64,000 nucleotides of DNA from positions 124,001 through 188,000 of the forward strand of contig CAZUEX010000005.1 in NCBI GenBank assembly GCA_964619535.1. The letters are read 5' to 3'. Made by a program: the position numbers and the translations under genes. The notes beneath the pieces are model-generated. The model saw nothing but the letters and a program-made list of their open reading frames with translations, made no database searches and was not told the DNA's origin. The DNA comes from Leptonema sp964619535. Lineage in GTDB: Bacteria > Spirochaetota > Leptospiria > Leptospirales > Leptonemataceae. Positions 54,398 to 62,534 of the stretch are shown piece by piece; position 1 is the stretch's first letter; the number at the start of each line of letters is the position of its first letter.

Positions 54398-56086
54398 CTA
54401 AACAGAGGCAACCGGCCCGATCGCCTCTGTATTGGGCTTACCCGGCGGAACCATGGGCCAGACGTGTTCCTTTTCATCGATCGGAATGTTGAGAAGGCAG
54501 GGGCCCTTTTCTGCCAGTACCCTTTCCAGTATGGCATTGATGTCATCTTCGCGGCTGATGTTATAGGCCTCGAATCCCATTCCCTTCGCCACCATGGCAT
54601 AATCCGTGGGGCGTTCATAACGAATGGCAAAGAAGTTCTGCTGATAGAACAGGTTCTGTTGCTGGCGCACAAGGCCGAGGTGTTGGTTGTTGAATACAAG
54701 CACCTTGATATTCAGCTGCAGCTCTGCTGCCGTCGAAAGCTCTGCCAGGTTCATAAACAGCGATCCATCCCCTGTTATACAGATTACCGTAGAGTCAGGG
54801 CATGCCAGGGCGGCTCCAATGGCTGCAGGCAGGCCAAATCCCATGGTGCCTGCACCTCCGGAGGTGAGGAAGCTTCGCGGACGATGAAGCGGAAGGTGCT
54901 GCGCTGCCCACATCTGGTGCTGACCCACATCGGTGGTATAGATCGTATTGTTCGGTGCCACTGTTCCCGTATGGCGCAATATGGCCGCCGGATGAAAGGG
55001 ATTTTCCAGCCATTGTTCGGGCAGCGGGTCTTCGTCCTGCATCTCTTTGATGCGAGCATGCCAGGCTGCATAGGACGGAAGAGGGGAGCGAACGGCGGCC
55101 AGCAGCGCAGGCAGTGCCTGTTTCAGGTCAGCGCAAAGGCCTGTATGCACAGAGCGGTTCTTGCCGATCTCCGAGGCATCGATGTCAATGTGAACGATCT
55201 TTGCCTTCCGGGCAAAGGCCTGTACGTTCCCCGTTGCTCGATCGTCGAAACGCACCCCAAGCGCAAGAAGCAGGTCGGCCTCTTCGATTGCCCTGTTTGT
55301 CGAGCGGTTTCCGTGCATCCCGAGCATGCCCAGATTCATGGGATGGGATGCGGGCAGTATGTCCCTTCCCATCAGGGTAAGAGCTACCGGTATCTGAAAG
55401 GCTTCGGCCAATGCCCTGAGCTCCTCTGTGGCCCGGGCATGCAGAACACCGCCTCCTGCATAGATAAGAGGCCTTTCGGCCTGATGAAGCAGCGTAACGA
55501 TATCGTGCAGCTCTGCCATGTGCGGCTGGCCCTGCGATGAGGCAGCGGGCAGGGCCGTCGGTGTAGCTGTTGATGCCGAGGTCATGGCCTGCTGGATGTC
55601 TTTGGGAACATCGATGAGCACCGGTCCCGGACGCCCCTTTAGCATGATATGATAGGCCTCCTCGAGACGATCGGCAAGCTCATCGATGCTTCGTATCATG
55701 AAGGCAGCTTTGGTAATGGGGGCCATGATGCCAACGGCATCGACCTCCTGGAAGGCATCGGTACCAATCAACGATACGGGAACCTGACCTGTGATGGCCA
55801 TAACGGGTATGGAATCCATCATGGCATCGGCAATGGCCGTGGCCAGGTTGGTAACGCCAGGGCCGGATGAGGCCAGGCAGACGCCTGGTTTCCCTGTGGT
55901 GCGGGCCATGCCCTGTGCGATGAAGCCTGCTGCCTGTTCATGTCTGGCGAGGATGTGTCGGACGGGACTGCGTTGCAGGGCGTCATAGATGGGCAGGTTT
56001 GCACCGCCGGGGATGCCGCTGACCGTATCCACTCCTTTGCTTACAAGAAAATCGATGATGTACTCCGCTCCGGTTTTGCTGTTCAT
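54398..56086 (-). CDS. ilvB: Acetolactate synthase large subunit
   Basis: First common enzyme of branched-chain amino-acid synthesis, 562 residues, using thiamine diphosphate. It starts with AEYIIDFLVSKGVDTVSGIP, catalytic Glu in ILARHEQAAGFIAQGMAR, FAD region and the ThDP/Mg motif GDGSLFMNLAELSTAAEL. The ATG at 56086 has GGGAGC before it; a longer frame from 56206 crosses the leader attenuator and is not used. The small subunit gene ilvN is not adjacent. It lies downstream of a leader peptide and attenuator, so Val/Leu levels likely control it. Confidence 0.95.
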   Translation of the reverse strand: MNSKTGAEYIIDFLVSKGVDTVSGIPGGANLPIYDALQRSPVRHILARHEQAAGFIAQGMARTTGKPGVCLASSGPGVTNLATAIADAMMDSIPVMAITGQVPVSLIGTDAFQEVDAVGIMAPITKAAFMIRSIDELADRLEEAYHIMLKGRPGPVLIDVPKDIQQAMTSASTATPTALPAASSQGQPHMAELHDIVTLLHQAERPLIYAGGGVLHARATEELRALAEAFQIPVALTLMGRDILPASHPMNLGMLGMHGNRSTNRAIEEADLLLALGVRFDDRATGNVQAFARKAKIVHIDIDASEIGKNRSVHTGLCADLKQALPALLAAVRSPLPSYAAWHARIKEMQDEDPLPEQWLENPFHPAAILRHTGTVAPNNTIYTTDVGQHQMWAAQHLPLHRPRSFLTSGGAGTMGFGLPAAIGAALACPDSTVICITGDGSLFMNLAELSTAAELQLNIKVLVFNNQHLGLVRQQQNLFYQQNFFAIRYERPTDYAMVAKGMGFEAYNISREDDINAILERVLAEKGPCLLNIPIDEKEHVWPMVPPGKPNTEAIGPVASV

Positions 56087-56122
56087 ATTCTGCTCCCTGA
56101 TTGCTTGCAGGTCACCAGAAAC

Positions 56123-56161
56123 AAAAAGGCCCCCGCCTGCTTTACGCTGACGGAGGCCTTT
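56123..56161 (-). terminator. Attenuator terminator of ilvB
   Basis: Transcript AAAGGCCTCCG pairs with CGGGGGCCTTT (11 bp with one G-U wobble), then TTTTT, at 37 nt before the ilvB start. The loop contains GCGTAAAGC (56139-56147), which can pair instead with GCTTTACGC upstream (56196-56204), the last codons of the leader peptide. This is the antiterminator alternative. Confidence 0.85.
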
Positions 56162-56184
56162 CTGGATCCGGTAACCGGCTGGCT

Positions 56185-56271
56185 TTATCTGTCGGGCGTA
56201 AAGCATCTATGTCTGCGCTGGACCACCACCACAGATACGAGAAGCAATACGCTGACGAAGAAAGAAGCCAT
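56185..56271 (-). CDS. ilvB leader peptide (Val/Leu-rich, 28 aa)
   Basis: A 28-codon open frame from ATG 56271 with three Leu and seven Val codons in its first 17 (VSVLLLVSVVVV), then QRRHRC and a stop at 56185, 24 nt before the terminator stem. The clustered Val/Leu codons are the signature of ilv-type attenuation. Ribosome stalling at V14-V17 would leave the downstream GCTTTACGC free to form the antiterminator. The start lacks a strong ribosome site, so the exact initiation codon is uncertain. Confidence 0.8.
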   Translation of the reverse strand: MASFFVSVLLLVSVVVVQRRHRCFTPDR

Positions 56272-56365
56272 AATGAAAAGTGATAATCCTAACAACGTAG
56301 ATGCAGGCCTGACTGTCCACTTTTTTTCTGCTGCATGAAACCGCTCTTCCAGGCCGACAGGGGAC

Positions 56366-56395
56366 AAAAAAAGGCAGCTTCTGGAGGAAGCTGCC
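56366..56395 (-). terminator. Terminator after the outer-membrane protein gene
   Basis: GGCAGCTTC/GAAGCTGCC stem (56373-56381, 56387-56395) followed on the minus strand by TTTTTTT. It ends the OMP gene before the ilvB leader. Confidence 0.9.
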
Positions 56396-56413
56396 CTTTG
56401 TAGATCGAATCAG

Positions 56414-56440
56414 GTATCGATCCGTTCGATGGATCGATAC
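56414..56440 (-). repeat. Perfect 10-bp hairpin abutting the OMP stop codon
   Basis: GTATCGATCC and GGATCGATAC (10 bp, 7-nt loop) start directly after the stop codon of the OMP gene. It lacks a T-run and is distinct from the terminator 19 nt further on; possibly an mRNA-stabilising 3' structure. Confidence 0.65.
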
Positions 56441-57304
56441 TTATCTGGCGATCTTAATTCCAAAGCGATAGCGGGTACCGCTGAGGTTGATCGGGTAGGA
56501 AATACTACCGGTAGGTGCCAGTGACCGAATTGTTCCAATGGCCCGCACCGGAGCGTTATCCATTTTACCGCCGATTACATGCTCGATCTCGAAAAAGGTT
56601 TTGTTGCCGGATTGCAGCTTGCGTTCCACACCGAGGAGGAAGTTGAAGCCAATGCCATTGACATCGAATTTTACCTTTTCACCGATAACGGGGTAAAGGC
56701 CGGAGGTATGTGCAGCTCCCTGTGTCAGGATTTTCTGATCAGAGTGAGGTGCAACGGAGAAACCGCCCAACTCATACAGAAGCTGACCGTTGGAATCGCC
56801 TTCAATGCCCCAGCCACCACGGAAGTAATGCAGACCGAGACCGCCGTATACAGAGGCTGATTCACCAACGCCAGCCTTCATTCCCCAGTACAGAGGAACG
56901 TGAAGCGCTTCGTAGCTCCAGGTCATGTCGATCATCTTATGGCCGGCAAAGCTGGCTGACGTGTGACCGCCCATGATTTTCCGGGTGTAGTCTGCACCCA
57001 CTCTCCAGAACGTGTTCTGTCCTTCTACTTCCCAGAAAATGGACAGGATACCACCTGTCATGGCGCTGTTCTGGTCGACGGAGAGGATGCCGGCCTTCGA
57101 GAGCACATCCAGTGTGTTCTCGGGGACAATCATATCTTTGCCCGGAGTGTTTGAATCCAGGCCGTCTTTTGTAATCGTTGAACCCAGGCTGCCAAGGTCA
57201 AATTGAAGACCGAAACCCAGACCAAGATAAGAACCCTCTGCATGAACACTCGTCGCCGCGAAGGAAACGACGGCCAGTGCGAGGAGCCTTCTGGCATTTT
57301 TCAT
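56441..57304 (-). CDS. Probable outer-membrane beta-barrel protein
   Basis: A 287-residue exported protein with signal peptide (KNARRLLALAVVSFAATSVH, cleaved at HAE). The mature part alternates short amphipathic strands with Gly- and aromatic-rich turns (YLGLGFGLQFDLGSLGS; VYGGLGLHYFRGGWGIEG; TRYRFGIKIAR at the end) as in eight- to ten-strand barrels. No family was recognised. A strong GGAGGG site precedes the ATG, suggesting high expression, and two hairpins follow the stop. Confidence 0.7.
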   Translation of the reverse strand: MKNARRLLALAVVSFAATSVHAEGSYLGLGFGLQFDLGSLGSTITKDGLDSNTPGKDMIVPENTLDVLSKAGILSVDQNSAMTGGILSIFWEVEGQNTFWRVGADYTRKIMGGHTSASFAGHKMIDMTWSYEALHVPLYWGMKAGVGESASVYGGLGLHYFRGGWGIEGDSNGQLLYELGGFSVAPHSDQKILTQGAAHTSGLYPVIGEKVKFDVNGIGFNFLLGVERKLQSGNKTFFEIEHVIGGKMDNAPVRAIGTIRSLAPTGSISYPINLSGTRYRFGIKIAR

Positions 57305-57492
57305 TTTTACCCTCCAGATTTCCTAATAAGAATCTGTATTTTAGGCCCCATGAAGAGCCTACCTGGAAATTCCGACTTATCCGGGGCGGGTCAAGCGAAA
57401 AATGAACCTGATTTAAATGTATTTAAGAATTTTTGACAGGTTGTGTTGCTGTGCACAAAAAACGGTAGATGTTGCAACTAACGGAGGACGCT

Positions 57493-57927
57493 TTACTTTT
57501 CAGCCATACCATCGAGATACTGATTCGCGAGGCGATCCGCTTCTCTGTTTCTGTCGCGCGGAACATGTTGCAGATCTGTGGCCCGGAACTGCGAAAGCAT
57601 CCTGACGACCCTGGTATACAGTGGTTTCAGAGTCTCATTCTTCACCCTGTACTGGCCGGTTAGCTGTCTGATGATCAGCTCGGAATCCATTCTTACATGG
57701 AGCGTTGCATCAGAAGGGGAATGGCCAGATTCTGCGAGAAAACTGATCAGCCCTTCCAGGCCCAGCAGGAGACCCTGGTACTCGGCAACATTGTTGGTGG
57801 CAGTACCGAGCACCTTGCCCAGCTCCAGTAGAGGGTCTGAATTTATATCACTGTAGATGATGGCGGCACAGGATGCCGGTCCGGGATTACCGCGTGAGGC
57901 ACCGTCGCAAAAGATGTAGAATTCCAC
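57493..57927 (-). CDS. rnhA: Ribonuclease HI-family protein
   Basis: Hydrolyses RNA in RNA-DNA hybrids, 144 residues. The four carboxylates are D8 (IFCDGASRGNPGP), E49 (NNVAEYQGLL), D81 (VRMDSELIIRQL) and D131 (READRLANQ). The sequence is closer to the RVT_3/plant-type branch than to E. coli RnhA, since the basic protrusion is absent. It lies 63 nt after dnaA on the same strand and may be co-transcribed with it. Confidence 0.92.
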   Translation of the reverse strand: MEFYIFCDGASRGNPGPASCAAIIYSDINSDPLLELGKVLGTATNNVAEYQGLLLGLEGLISFLAESGHSPSDATLHVRMDSELIIRQLTGQYRVKNETLKPLYTRVVRMLSQFRATDLQHVPRDRNREADRLANQYLDGMAEK

Positions 57928-57990
57928 CGGGCCATAATTCTACAGATTTAAAAGACGAAAAGTAAAGTTCGCTGTTCCCTGGCAGGAAGT

Positions 57991-59307
57991 CTATCGACGT
58001 TCTCTGGCCAGGATGCTATCCTTGATCTCTTCCAGCTGCCTGGTAAGGAAGAGGTCGTCTCGAAGAAGCTTCTCCATGCGATTCAGGGCATAGAGAACTC
58101 CTGTGTGATCCTTGCGGTTGGTAACCCTGGCAATCTCACTCAGGGTCATATTCAGCATTGTAGAACAGAGAAAGGATACGGTATGGCGGGCCAGAGATAC
58201 CTTTTTATCTTTAGCAGGGCTTCTTATATCATCCGGTGTGACGCGGAAGAACTGGGCCACCACGTTCAGTATGGTTTCGGGATGGACGGATACATCATGA
58301 CGGTAGAGCGGTTCGCAGATGCGATCCACTTCTTCGGAACTCATCGTAGCCGGATTGGTACTCTGGAAGCTGAGGCGGTGCACGGCTGCCTTCAGGAGCC
58401 GCATGTCGGTTGGGATCCTGTTGGCCAGATGTTCGATGACCTCGTCTTTCAGGTGGAAGCCCTCTTCCTGTAGAACAGCAAGAATGATCTGTTTGCGTCT
58501 TTCCCTGTCCGGATAGATCAGATGCACATGTCTCGAAGGCATCAGCCGTGATTTCAGATCACGATTCAGGGAAAGAGCAGAAGGGTCTCTGTCGGCAAAA
58601 AAGACGATGAGCTTTTCTTCCCTTTCATAGTCATCGATAAGATTACGCAGCTCTTCCTGGCAACGGGCTGCTGTCGTTTTCAGCAGTTGTAGATCGTCAA
58701 TGATCAACAGCTGGTTATCGCGCAGCCGACTTTTCCATTCGATGGTTTTCTGAGAGCGGATAGAAGCCACAAAGCTTTCAAGGAATTCTGGAAGTGAAAG
58801 GTAGGCTGCCTGACCATCAAAGTGTTCGATCCACTTACGCGCAAAGACTGTTTTGCCCGAGCCTGCACCGCCACTGATGTAAACAGGTCGATAGAACTTT
58901 TTTAAGCGAAGCAGCGAGGCAAGTTCTTCGGCAATAGCCGGATGAGGCAGAAAGCGTTTATCCCAGGTGATGCCCTTTTCAGGGGCCGATGCTTCTGTTG
59001 CCTGATCCAGAATGGAACGACGAACGGCATCGGGAAGGGGACGCACCGCTACTTCATCGGCATTCTGAAGACGGACAAGGGATATCTGTCCTGGAAAGTG
59101 CTGTTGCACTGCTTCGCGAAGGAGAGAGCCATAGCGCATTTCTATATGATCTTTCAGTCTTGCTTCGGGAACAACCAGCGAAAGGACGCTGCCATCCGTT
59201 TGCAACGCCTGCAAGGGTTCGATGAAGGTATTATAGAAAGGCTCTGGAATCATATTTCGCAAGGCCTGTTTGCATACATCCCAGTCTGAATGTGCCGTAT
59301 CTGACAT
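57991..59307 (-). CDS. dnaA: DnaA-like replication initiator, divergent
   Basis: A 438-residue DnaA-type protein. Domain I covers ~1-75, and the AAA+ domain has Walker A GGAGSGKT (146-153) and Walker B LLIIDDLQLL (~200-209). Domain IV ends with SLARHTVSFLCSTMLNMTLS and TNRKDHTGVLYALNRME, the DnaA-signature helix. The canonical GRDHTTV is KDHTGV here, so one of the DnaA-box contacting Thr residues is Gly, and the usual FVVGxSN start of the AAA domain is missing. dnaN is not beside it; the neighbours are rnhA and a divergent oxidoreductase. Either the lineage has a divergent DnaA or this is a paralogue. Confidence 0.85.
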   Translation of the reverse strand: MSDTAHSDWDVCKQALRNMIPEPFYNTFIEPLQALQTDGSVLSLVVPEARLKDHIEMRYGSLLREAVQQHFPGQISLVRLQNADEVAVRPLPDAVRRSILDQATEASAPEKGITWDKRFLPHPAIAEELASLLRLKKFYRPVYISGGAGSGKTVFARKWIEHFDGQAAYLSLPEFLESFVASIRSQKTIEWKSRLRDNQLLIIDDLQLLKTTAARCQEELRNLIDDYEREEKLIVFFADRDPSALSLNRDLKSRLMPSRHVHLIYPDRERRKQIILAVLQEEGFHLKDEVIEHLANRIPTDMRLLKAAVHRLSFQSTNPATMSSEEVDRICEPLYRHDVSVHPETILNVVAQFFRVTPDDIRSPAKDKKVSLARHTVSFLCSTMLNMTLSEIARVTNRKDHTGVLYALNRMEKLLRDDLFLTRQLEEIKDSILARERR

Positions 59308-59345
59308 GGAGCTCCTTCCCTGTTCTCTCTATTTGTTCGTTTTCT

Positions 59346-59365
59346 GTATAACCATATGGTTATAC
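59346..59365. promoter_or_regulatory. 20-bp perfect palindrome upstream of dnaA
   Basis: GTATAACCAT followed by its reverse complement, without a gap, in the 300-nt divergent region between dnaA and the DprE1-like gene, 39 nt before the dnaA start. It has the size of an operator for a dimeric repressor. It is not a DnaA box. Confidence 0.65.
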
Positions 59366-59377
59366 GCAGGTTGTTAT

Positions 59378-59438
59378 GGGACATAATTTCTATACTCGTC
59401 TCATCCTGATGGAAGAAGGCGACTTTAGATTATGTCTC
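59378..59438. repeat. Diverged relative of the 58-nt palindromic element
   Basis: GGGACATAAT and ATTATGTCTC (9 of 10 paired) are separated by 41 nt, total 61 nt, and an internal GGCGAC lies ~10 nt before the right arm. The arms differ by one or two bases from the array arms GCGACATAAT/ATTATGTCGC. It lies in the dnaA upstream region. Similarity beyond the arms is weak. Confidence 0.55.
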
Positions 59439-59607
59439 CTGAATTCCCTATTATTCCACAATGCATGAAGCGCTCATTCTTTCCAGTCCTCTTGAACCGA
59501 GGGCGGGCGTTTTTTGCAGTGGAAAAGCTGTGAGATCTTGCAGTGTAAGGATGACACTAAGTGTTTCCTTTTAAACAGAGAACAGACACTGAAAATGGTA
59601 GCAAGGT

Positions 59608-61005
59608 ATGGCTCAGGCGAAGAAATGGCCCGAGCATATGAAGAAGACGATAGCGAACTGGGGCATGTACCCGGTCATTGAAGCCGAGGAACTGGAAGCA
59701 TTGCAACCGGGAGCCATTCATGCCTGTATCGGAAAGCAGCCGATCATCGCTCGCGGTCTTGGCAGATCTTACGGCGATGCATCTCTTGGGAATCGTGTGT
59801 TTAATGATCTTCCGCGTAACCGATTCCTGGCCTTTGACGAGAAGACCGGACTGTTAACCTGTGAGGCCGGGGTATCGCTTAAAGAAATTCTTGATATCTT
59901 TGTTCCGCGTGGTTGGTTCTTGCCCGTTACCCCAGGTACGAAATTCGTAACGGTGGGTGGAGCCGTTGCATCTGATGTTCACGGGAAGAATCACCACGTT
60001 GCCGGCTCCTTTTGCCGGCACGTCACACGCATGCGTCTTCTGATGGCAGACGGATCCATAAAGGAATGCTCACCGACAAAGAATACGGATTTGTTTCGCG
60101 CAACGGCCGGTGGCATGGGGCTTACCGGTCTGATCCTCGATGTTTCTTTCTATATGAAGAGGATTGAGACGTCGTTGATCAAGCAGGTCAGTTACAGGGC
60201 CCGAAACCTGGATGAGATGTTCGATCTTATCAATAAATACGAAGACAGTACATACACCGTTTCGTGGATGGATTGCCTTTCGCGAGGAGCTTCTCGTGGT
60301 CGCGGCTTCCTTATTACAGGCGAGCATGCAACGGCTGCCGATGTTGCCGGAACGGCTCATGAAAAGGACCCTCTGCGGTTGCCGCGAAAGCTACCGCTGA
60401 CCGTGCCCTTTACCCTGCCGTCGTTTGTGCTGAATTCATTTACGGTTCAGGCCTTTAACATGGCCGTATACGGTTCACATTTCGCGAGCAAGAAGGAAGG
60501 GCTGGTCGACTATGACAGCTTCTTTTATCCGCTGGACTACATTCATCACTGGAATCGCATCTATGGCCGGGCAGGCTTTTTGCAATATCAGTTTGTCCTG
60601 CCTGATGATACTGCCTACGAGGGCATGGTGCGCATCCTTGATGAGATATCGTCGAACCGTCTTGGCTCCTTTTTGGTTGTGTTTAAGAAATGCGGGGATC
60701 CGATGAGTATTCCGCAGGCCGGAAAGCGTGGAAAGCCGCCTCATTTCCCTCTGTCTTTCCCGCTGTCTGGCTACTCTCTTGCCATGGATTTTGCCATCAA
60801 GCCCGGCATGATGGATTTCCTCGATCGACTGGATGAGATTGTGCTGGAATTTGGTGGCAGGCTGTATCTTACAAAGGATGCCAGGCTAAAGGCAGACATG
60901 TTGCGCCGTATGTATCCGGCGGTGAAGGACTTTCTTTCTATAAGAAAGAAGGTAGATCCCCGAGGCCGGTTCCAGTCTCTGCTTTCGCAGCGATTGAAGC
61001 TGTGA
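59608..61005 (+). CDS. DprE1-like FAD-linked oxidoreductase
   Basis: A 465-residue VAO-family flavoprotein close to DprE1 (decaprenylphosphoryl-ribose 2-oxidase). RGLGRSYGDASLGN and VTVGGAVASDVHGKNHHVAG are the FAD-binding and hallmark HGKNHH segments. GFLQYQFVLPDDTAYEGMVR and SLAMDFAIKPGMMDFLDRL follow. It is 40 nt before a DprE2-like SDR, the usual pair that makes an arabinose-type lipid-linked sugar from ribose. The start at 59608 is the first ATG; another at 59638 is possible. The true substrate in a spirochaete is unknown. Confidence 0.87.
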   Translation: MAQAKKWPEHMKKTIANWGMYPVIEAEELEALQPGAIHACIGKQPIIARGLGRSYGDASLGNRVFNDLPRNRFLAFDEKTGLLTCEAGVSLKEILDIFVPRGWFLPVTPGTKFVTVGGAVASDVHGKNHHVAGSFCRHVTRMRLLMADGSIKECSPTKNTDLFRATAGGMGLTGLILDVSFYMKRIETSLIKQVSYRARNLDEMFDLINKYEDSTYTVSWMDCLSRGASRGRGFLITGEHATAADVAGTAHEKDPLRLPRKLPLTVPFTLPSFVLNSFTVQAFNMAVYGSHFASKKEGLVDYDSFFYPLDYIHHWNRIYGRAGFLQYQFVLPDDTAYEGMVRILDEISSNRLGSFLVVFKKCGDPMSIPQAGKRGKPPHFPLSFPLSGYSLAMDFAIKPGMMDFLDRLDEIVLEFGGRLYLTKDARLKADMLRRMYPAVKDFLSIRKKVDPRGRFQSLLSQRLKL

Positions 61006-61045
61006 TCTGTAAAACAATAGAAAACATCGATTCGGAAGAGCAGAT

Positions 61046-61798
61046 ATGAAAGACCCATTGTTTAAAAAAGCACTGATTGTAGGGGCCGGTTCTGACATGG
61101 CCCGGGCCTTTGCAGAGCATCTTGCCCGCGAAAAAACAGACCTGATCCTCGCCGCCCGTCGACCGAAAGAGATTGAGGCCGATGCCTCCAACCTGCGCAT
61201 TCGCTACGGCATCGACGTGGACCTGATGGCCCTGGATGTAACCTCTGAAAAGGACAGGGCCGCCTGCTTTGCTTCTTTAAAAGGAAAGGGGGTAACACTG
61301 GTAGCAACCTTTGCCGGTTTCCTCGGAGATCAGGCAAGGGCACAGAGTAAACCAGAGGAAGCCTTGCGTATAATAGAAACAAATTATACGGGCCAGGCAC
61401 TGCTTCTTGAGCGAGCAGCAGCATATCTTCTTAATCAGGAAGGACGTCGGGCCATTGTAGGCGTCAGTTCTGTGGCCGGTGACCGTGGAAGGCAGAGCAA
61501 TTATATGTATGGATCGGCCAAGGCCGGTTTTACAGCCTATCTGTCAGGCCTGAGGAATCGCCTTTTTCCGGATGGGATTCATGTATTGACCGTCAAGCCA
61601 GGCTTTGTCCGAACTGCCATGACGGCCGGTATGCCACTGCCTGCACCGATTACGGCCGATCCAGAGCAAACGGCCCGGGATATCTACAAAGCGCTTCGTA
61701 AGCAGAAGGACGTCGTCTACACCCTTTGGATGTGGCGTTACATCATGCTGATCATCCGCAGCATACCGGAGTTCCTCTTTAAACGATTGAAACTCTGA
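61046..61798 (+). CDS. DprE2-like short-chain dehydrogenase
   Basis: A 250-residue SDR. The NAD(P) motif is IVGAGSDMARAFAEHLAREK (~11-30), and the catalytic S-Y-K is present as VGVSSVAGDRG, then YMYGSAKAGFTAYL. A C-terminal hydrophobic tail (YTLWMWRYIMLIIRSIPEFL) is typical of DprE2 and membrane-associated SDRs. It directly follows the DprE1-like gene, so together they likely epimerise the 2'-hydroxyl of a prenyl-linked sugar. GGAAGAG lies before the ATG. Confidence 0.88.
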   Translation: MKDPLFKKALIVGAGSDMARAFAEHLAREKTDLILAARRPKEIEADASNLRIRYGIDVDLMALDVTSEKDRAACFASLKGKGVTLVATFAGFLGDQARAQSKPEEALRIIETNYTGQALLLERAAAYLLNQEGRRAIVGVSSVAGDRGRQSNYMYGSAKAGFTAYLSGLRNRLFPDGIHVLTVKPGFVRTAMTAGMPLPAPITADPEQTARDIYKALRKQKDVVYTLWMWRYIMLIIRSIPEFLFKRLKL

Positions 61799-61862
61799 GC
61801 TTAAGGAGGCCCGGGCGGGCTTTTCGCTTGCAAGTGGCGTCGATCGTTATTTCTTTTCATCA

Positions 61863-62474
61863 ATGAAACGTATCGCTGTTGCTCTTCTTCTCATGTCTGC
61901 TGTGATGTGCAGTCCCGAGCAGCGCTCCAATCTCGGTGTTGAGAAGTGGAGTGGCTGGACGCTGGACGGCCAGCATGTGCGGCTGGCCTCCCTTCCTGGA
62001 CCGGCTCTTGTTGTAAACTTTTACAGTCCGATCTGCAAGCCCTGTATCGAAGAGCTGCCAGCCCTGGAACGCTTTTACGAGGAAGCAAGGCGTATGGGGG
62101 TTCCGATGTTTCTGGCCCTTGAACCAGATCTTGAAAAGAATGGCATTGAAGGCCTGCAGTTAACCGATCCCGAGAAGATTCGGGAACAGCTGGTTGCCCG
62201 GATGATGCAGGACATTAGCCGGTACAATATCAAGATCCCGGTGCTGATTATGGATCCGCCTTTCCAGATTGATGCAGGGAATCTGGTAACCGGTACTCCG
62301 GAAACGCTGCTTTTCCGTACTTCACCGCTCCGTCTTCACTACAATTTCATCGGACCGTTAACCTCGGCGCGAAACGAAGAAGAATTGAAGCGTAGCAGTC
62401 GTTACCAATTTGCGTTGTTTAAGTTGAAAGAAACGGTGTTGTCTGATTCGGCACAGCCCGATGATTCCTATTGA
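61863..62474 (+). CDS. Thioredoxin-fold lipoprotein (TlpA-like)
   Basis: A 203-residue lipoprotein with signal MKRIAVALLLMSAVMC and a thioredoxin-like domain. The redox motif is CKPC in VVNFYSPICKPCIEELPALE, as in TlpA/ResA-type proteins. The domain after the motif has an unusual insert (LEPDLEKNGIEGLQLTD). It is convergent with the DsbA-like gene. Confidence 0.82.
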   Translation: MKRIAVALLLMSAVMCSPEQRSNLGVEKWSGWTLDGQHVRLASLPGPALVVNFYSPICKPCIEELPALERFYEEARRMGVPMFLALEPDLEKNGIEGLQLTDPEKIREQLVARMMQDISRYNIKIPVLIMDPPFQIDAGNLVTGTPETLLFRTSPLRLHYNFIGPLTSARNEEELKRSSRYQFALFKLKETVLSDSAQPDDSY

Positions 62475-62498
62475 TGGACTGTTGATAGACTGAGGTTG

Positions 62499-62526
62499 GC
62501 CGGGAATGACCGAAGCCGTTCCCGGC
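62499..62526. terminator. Bidirectional hairpin between convergent thioredoxin-fold genes
   Basis: GCCGGGAA/TTCCCGGC (8 bp) stem with a 12-nt loop. Neither side has a good T-run, so termination is weak or Rho-assisted. Confidence 0.5.
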
Positions 62527-62534
62527 ACTTATTG

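Noticed and set aside
54374..55540. Plus-strand open frame of 388 codons
   Set aside because: Antisense to ilvB; no family features and no ribosome site.
59451..59460. DnaA box TTATTCCACA as evidence for the replication origin
   Set aside because: Only one copy and it has an extra T relative to TTATCCACA; not enough to call oriC.
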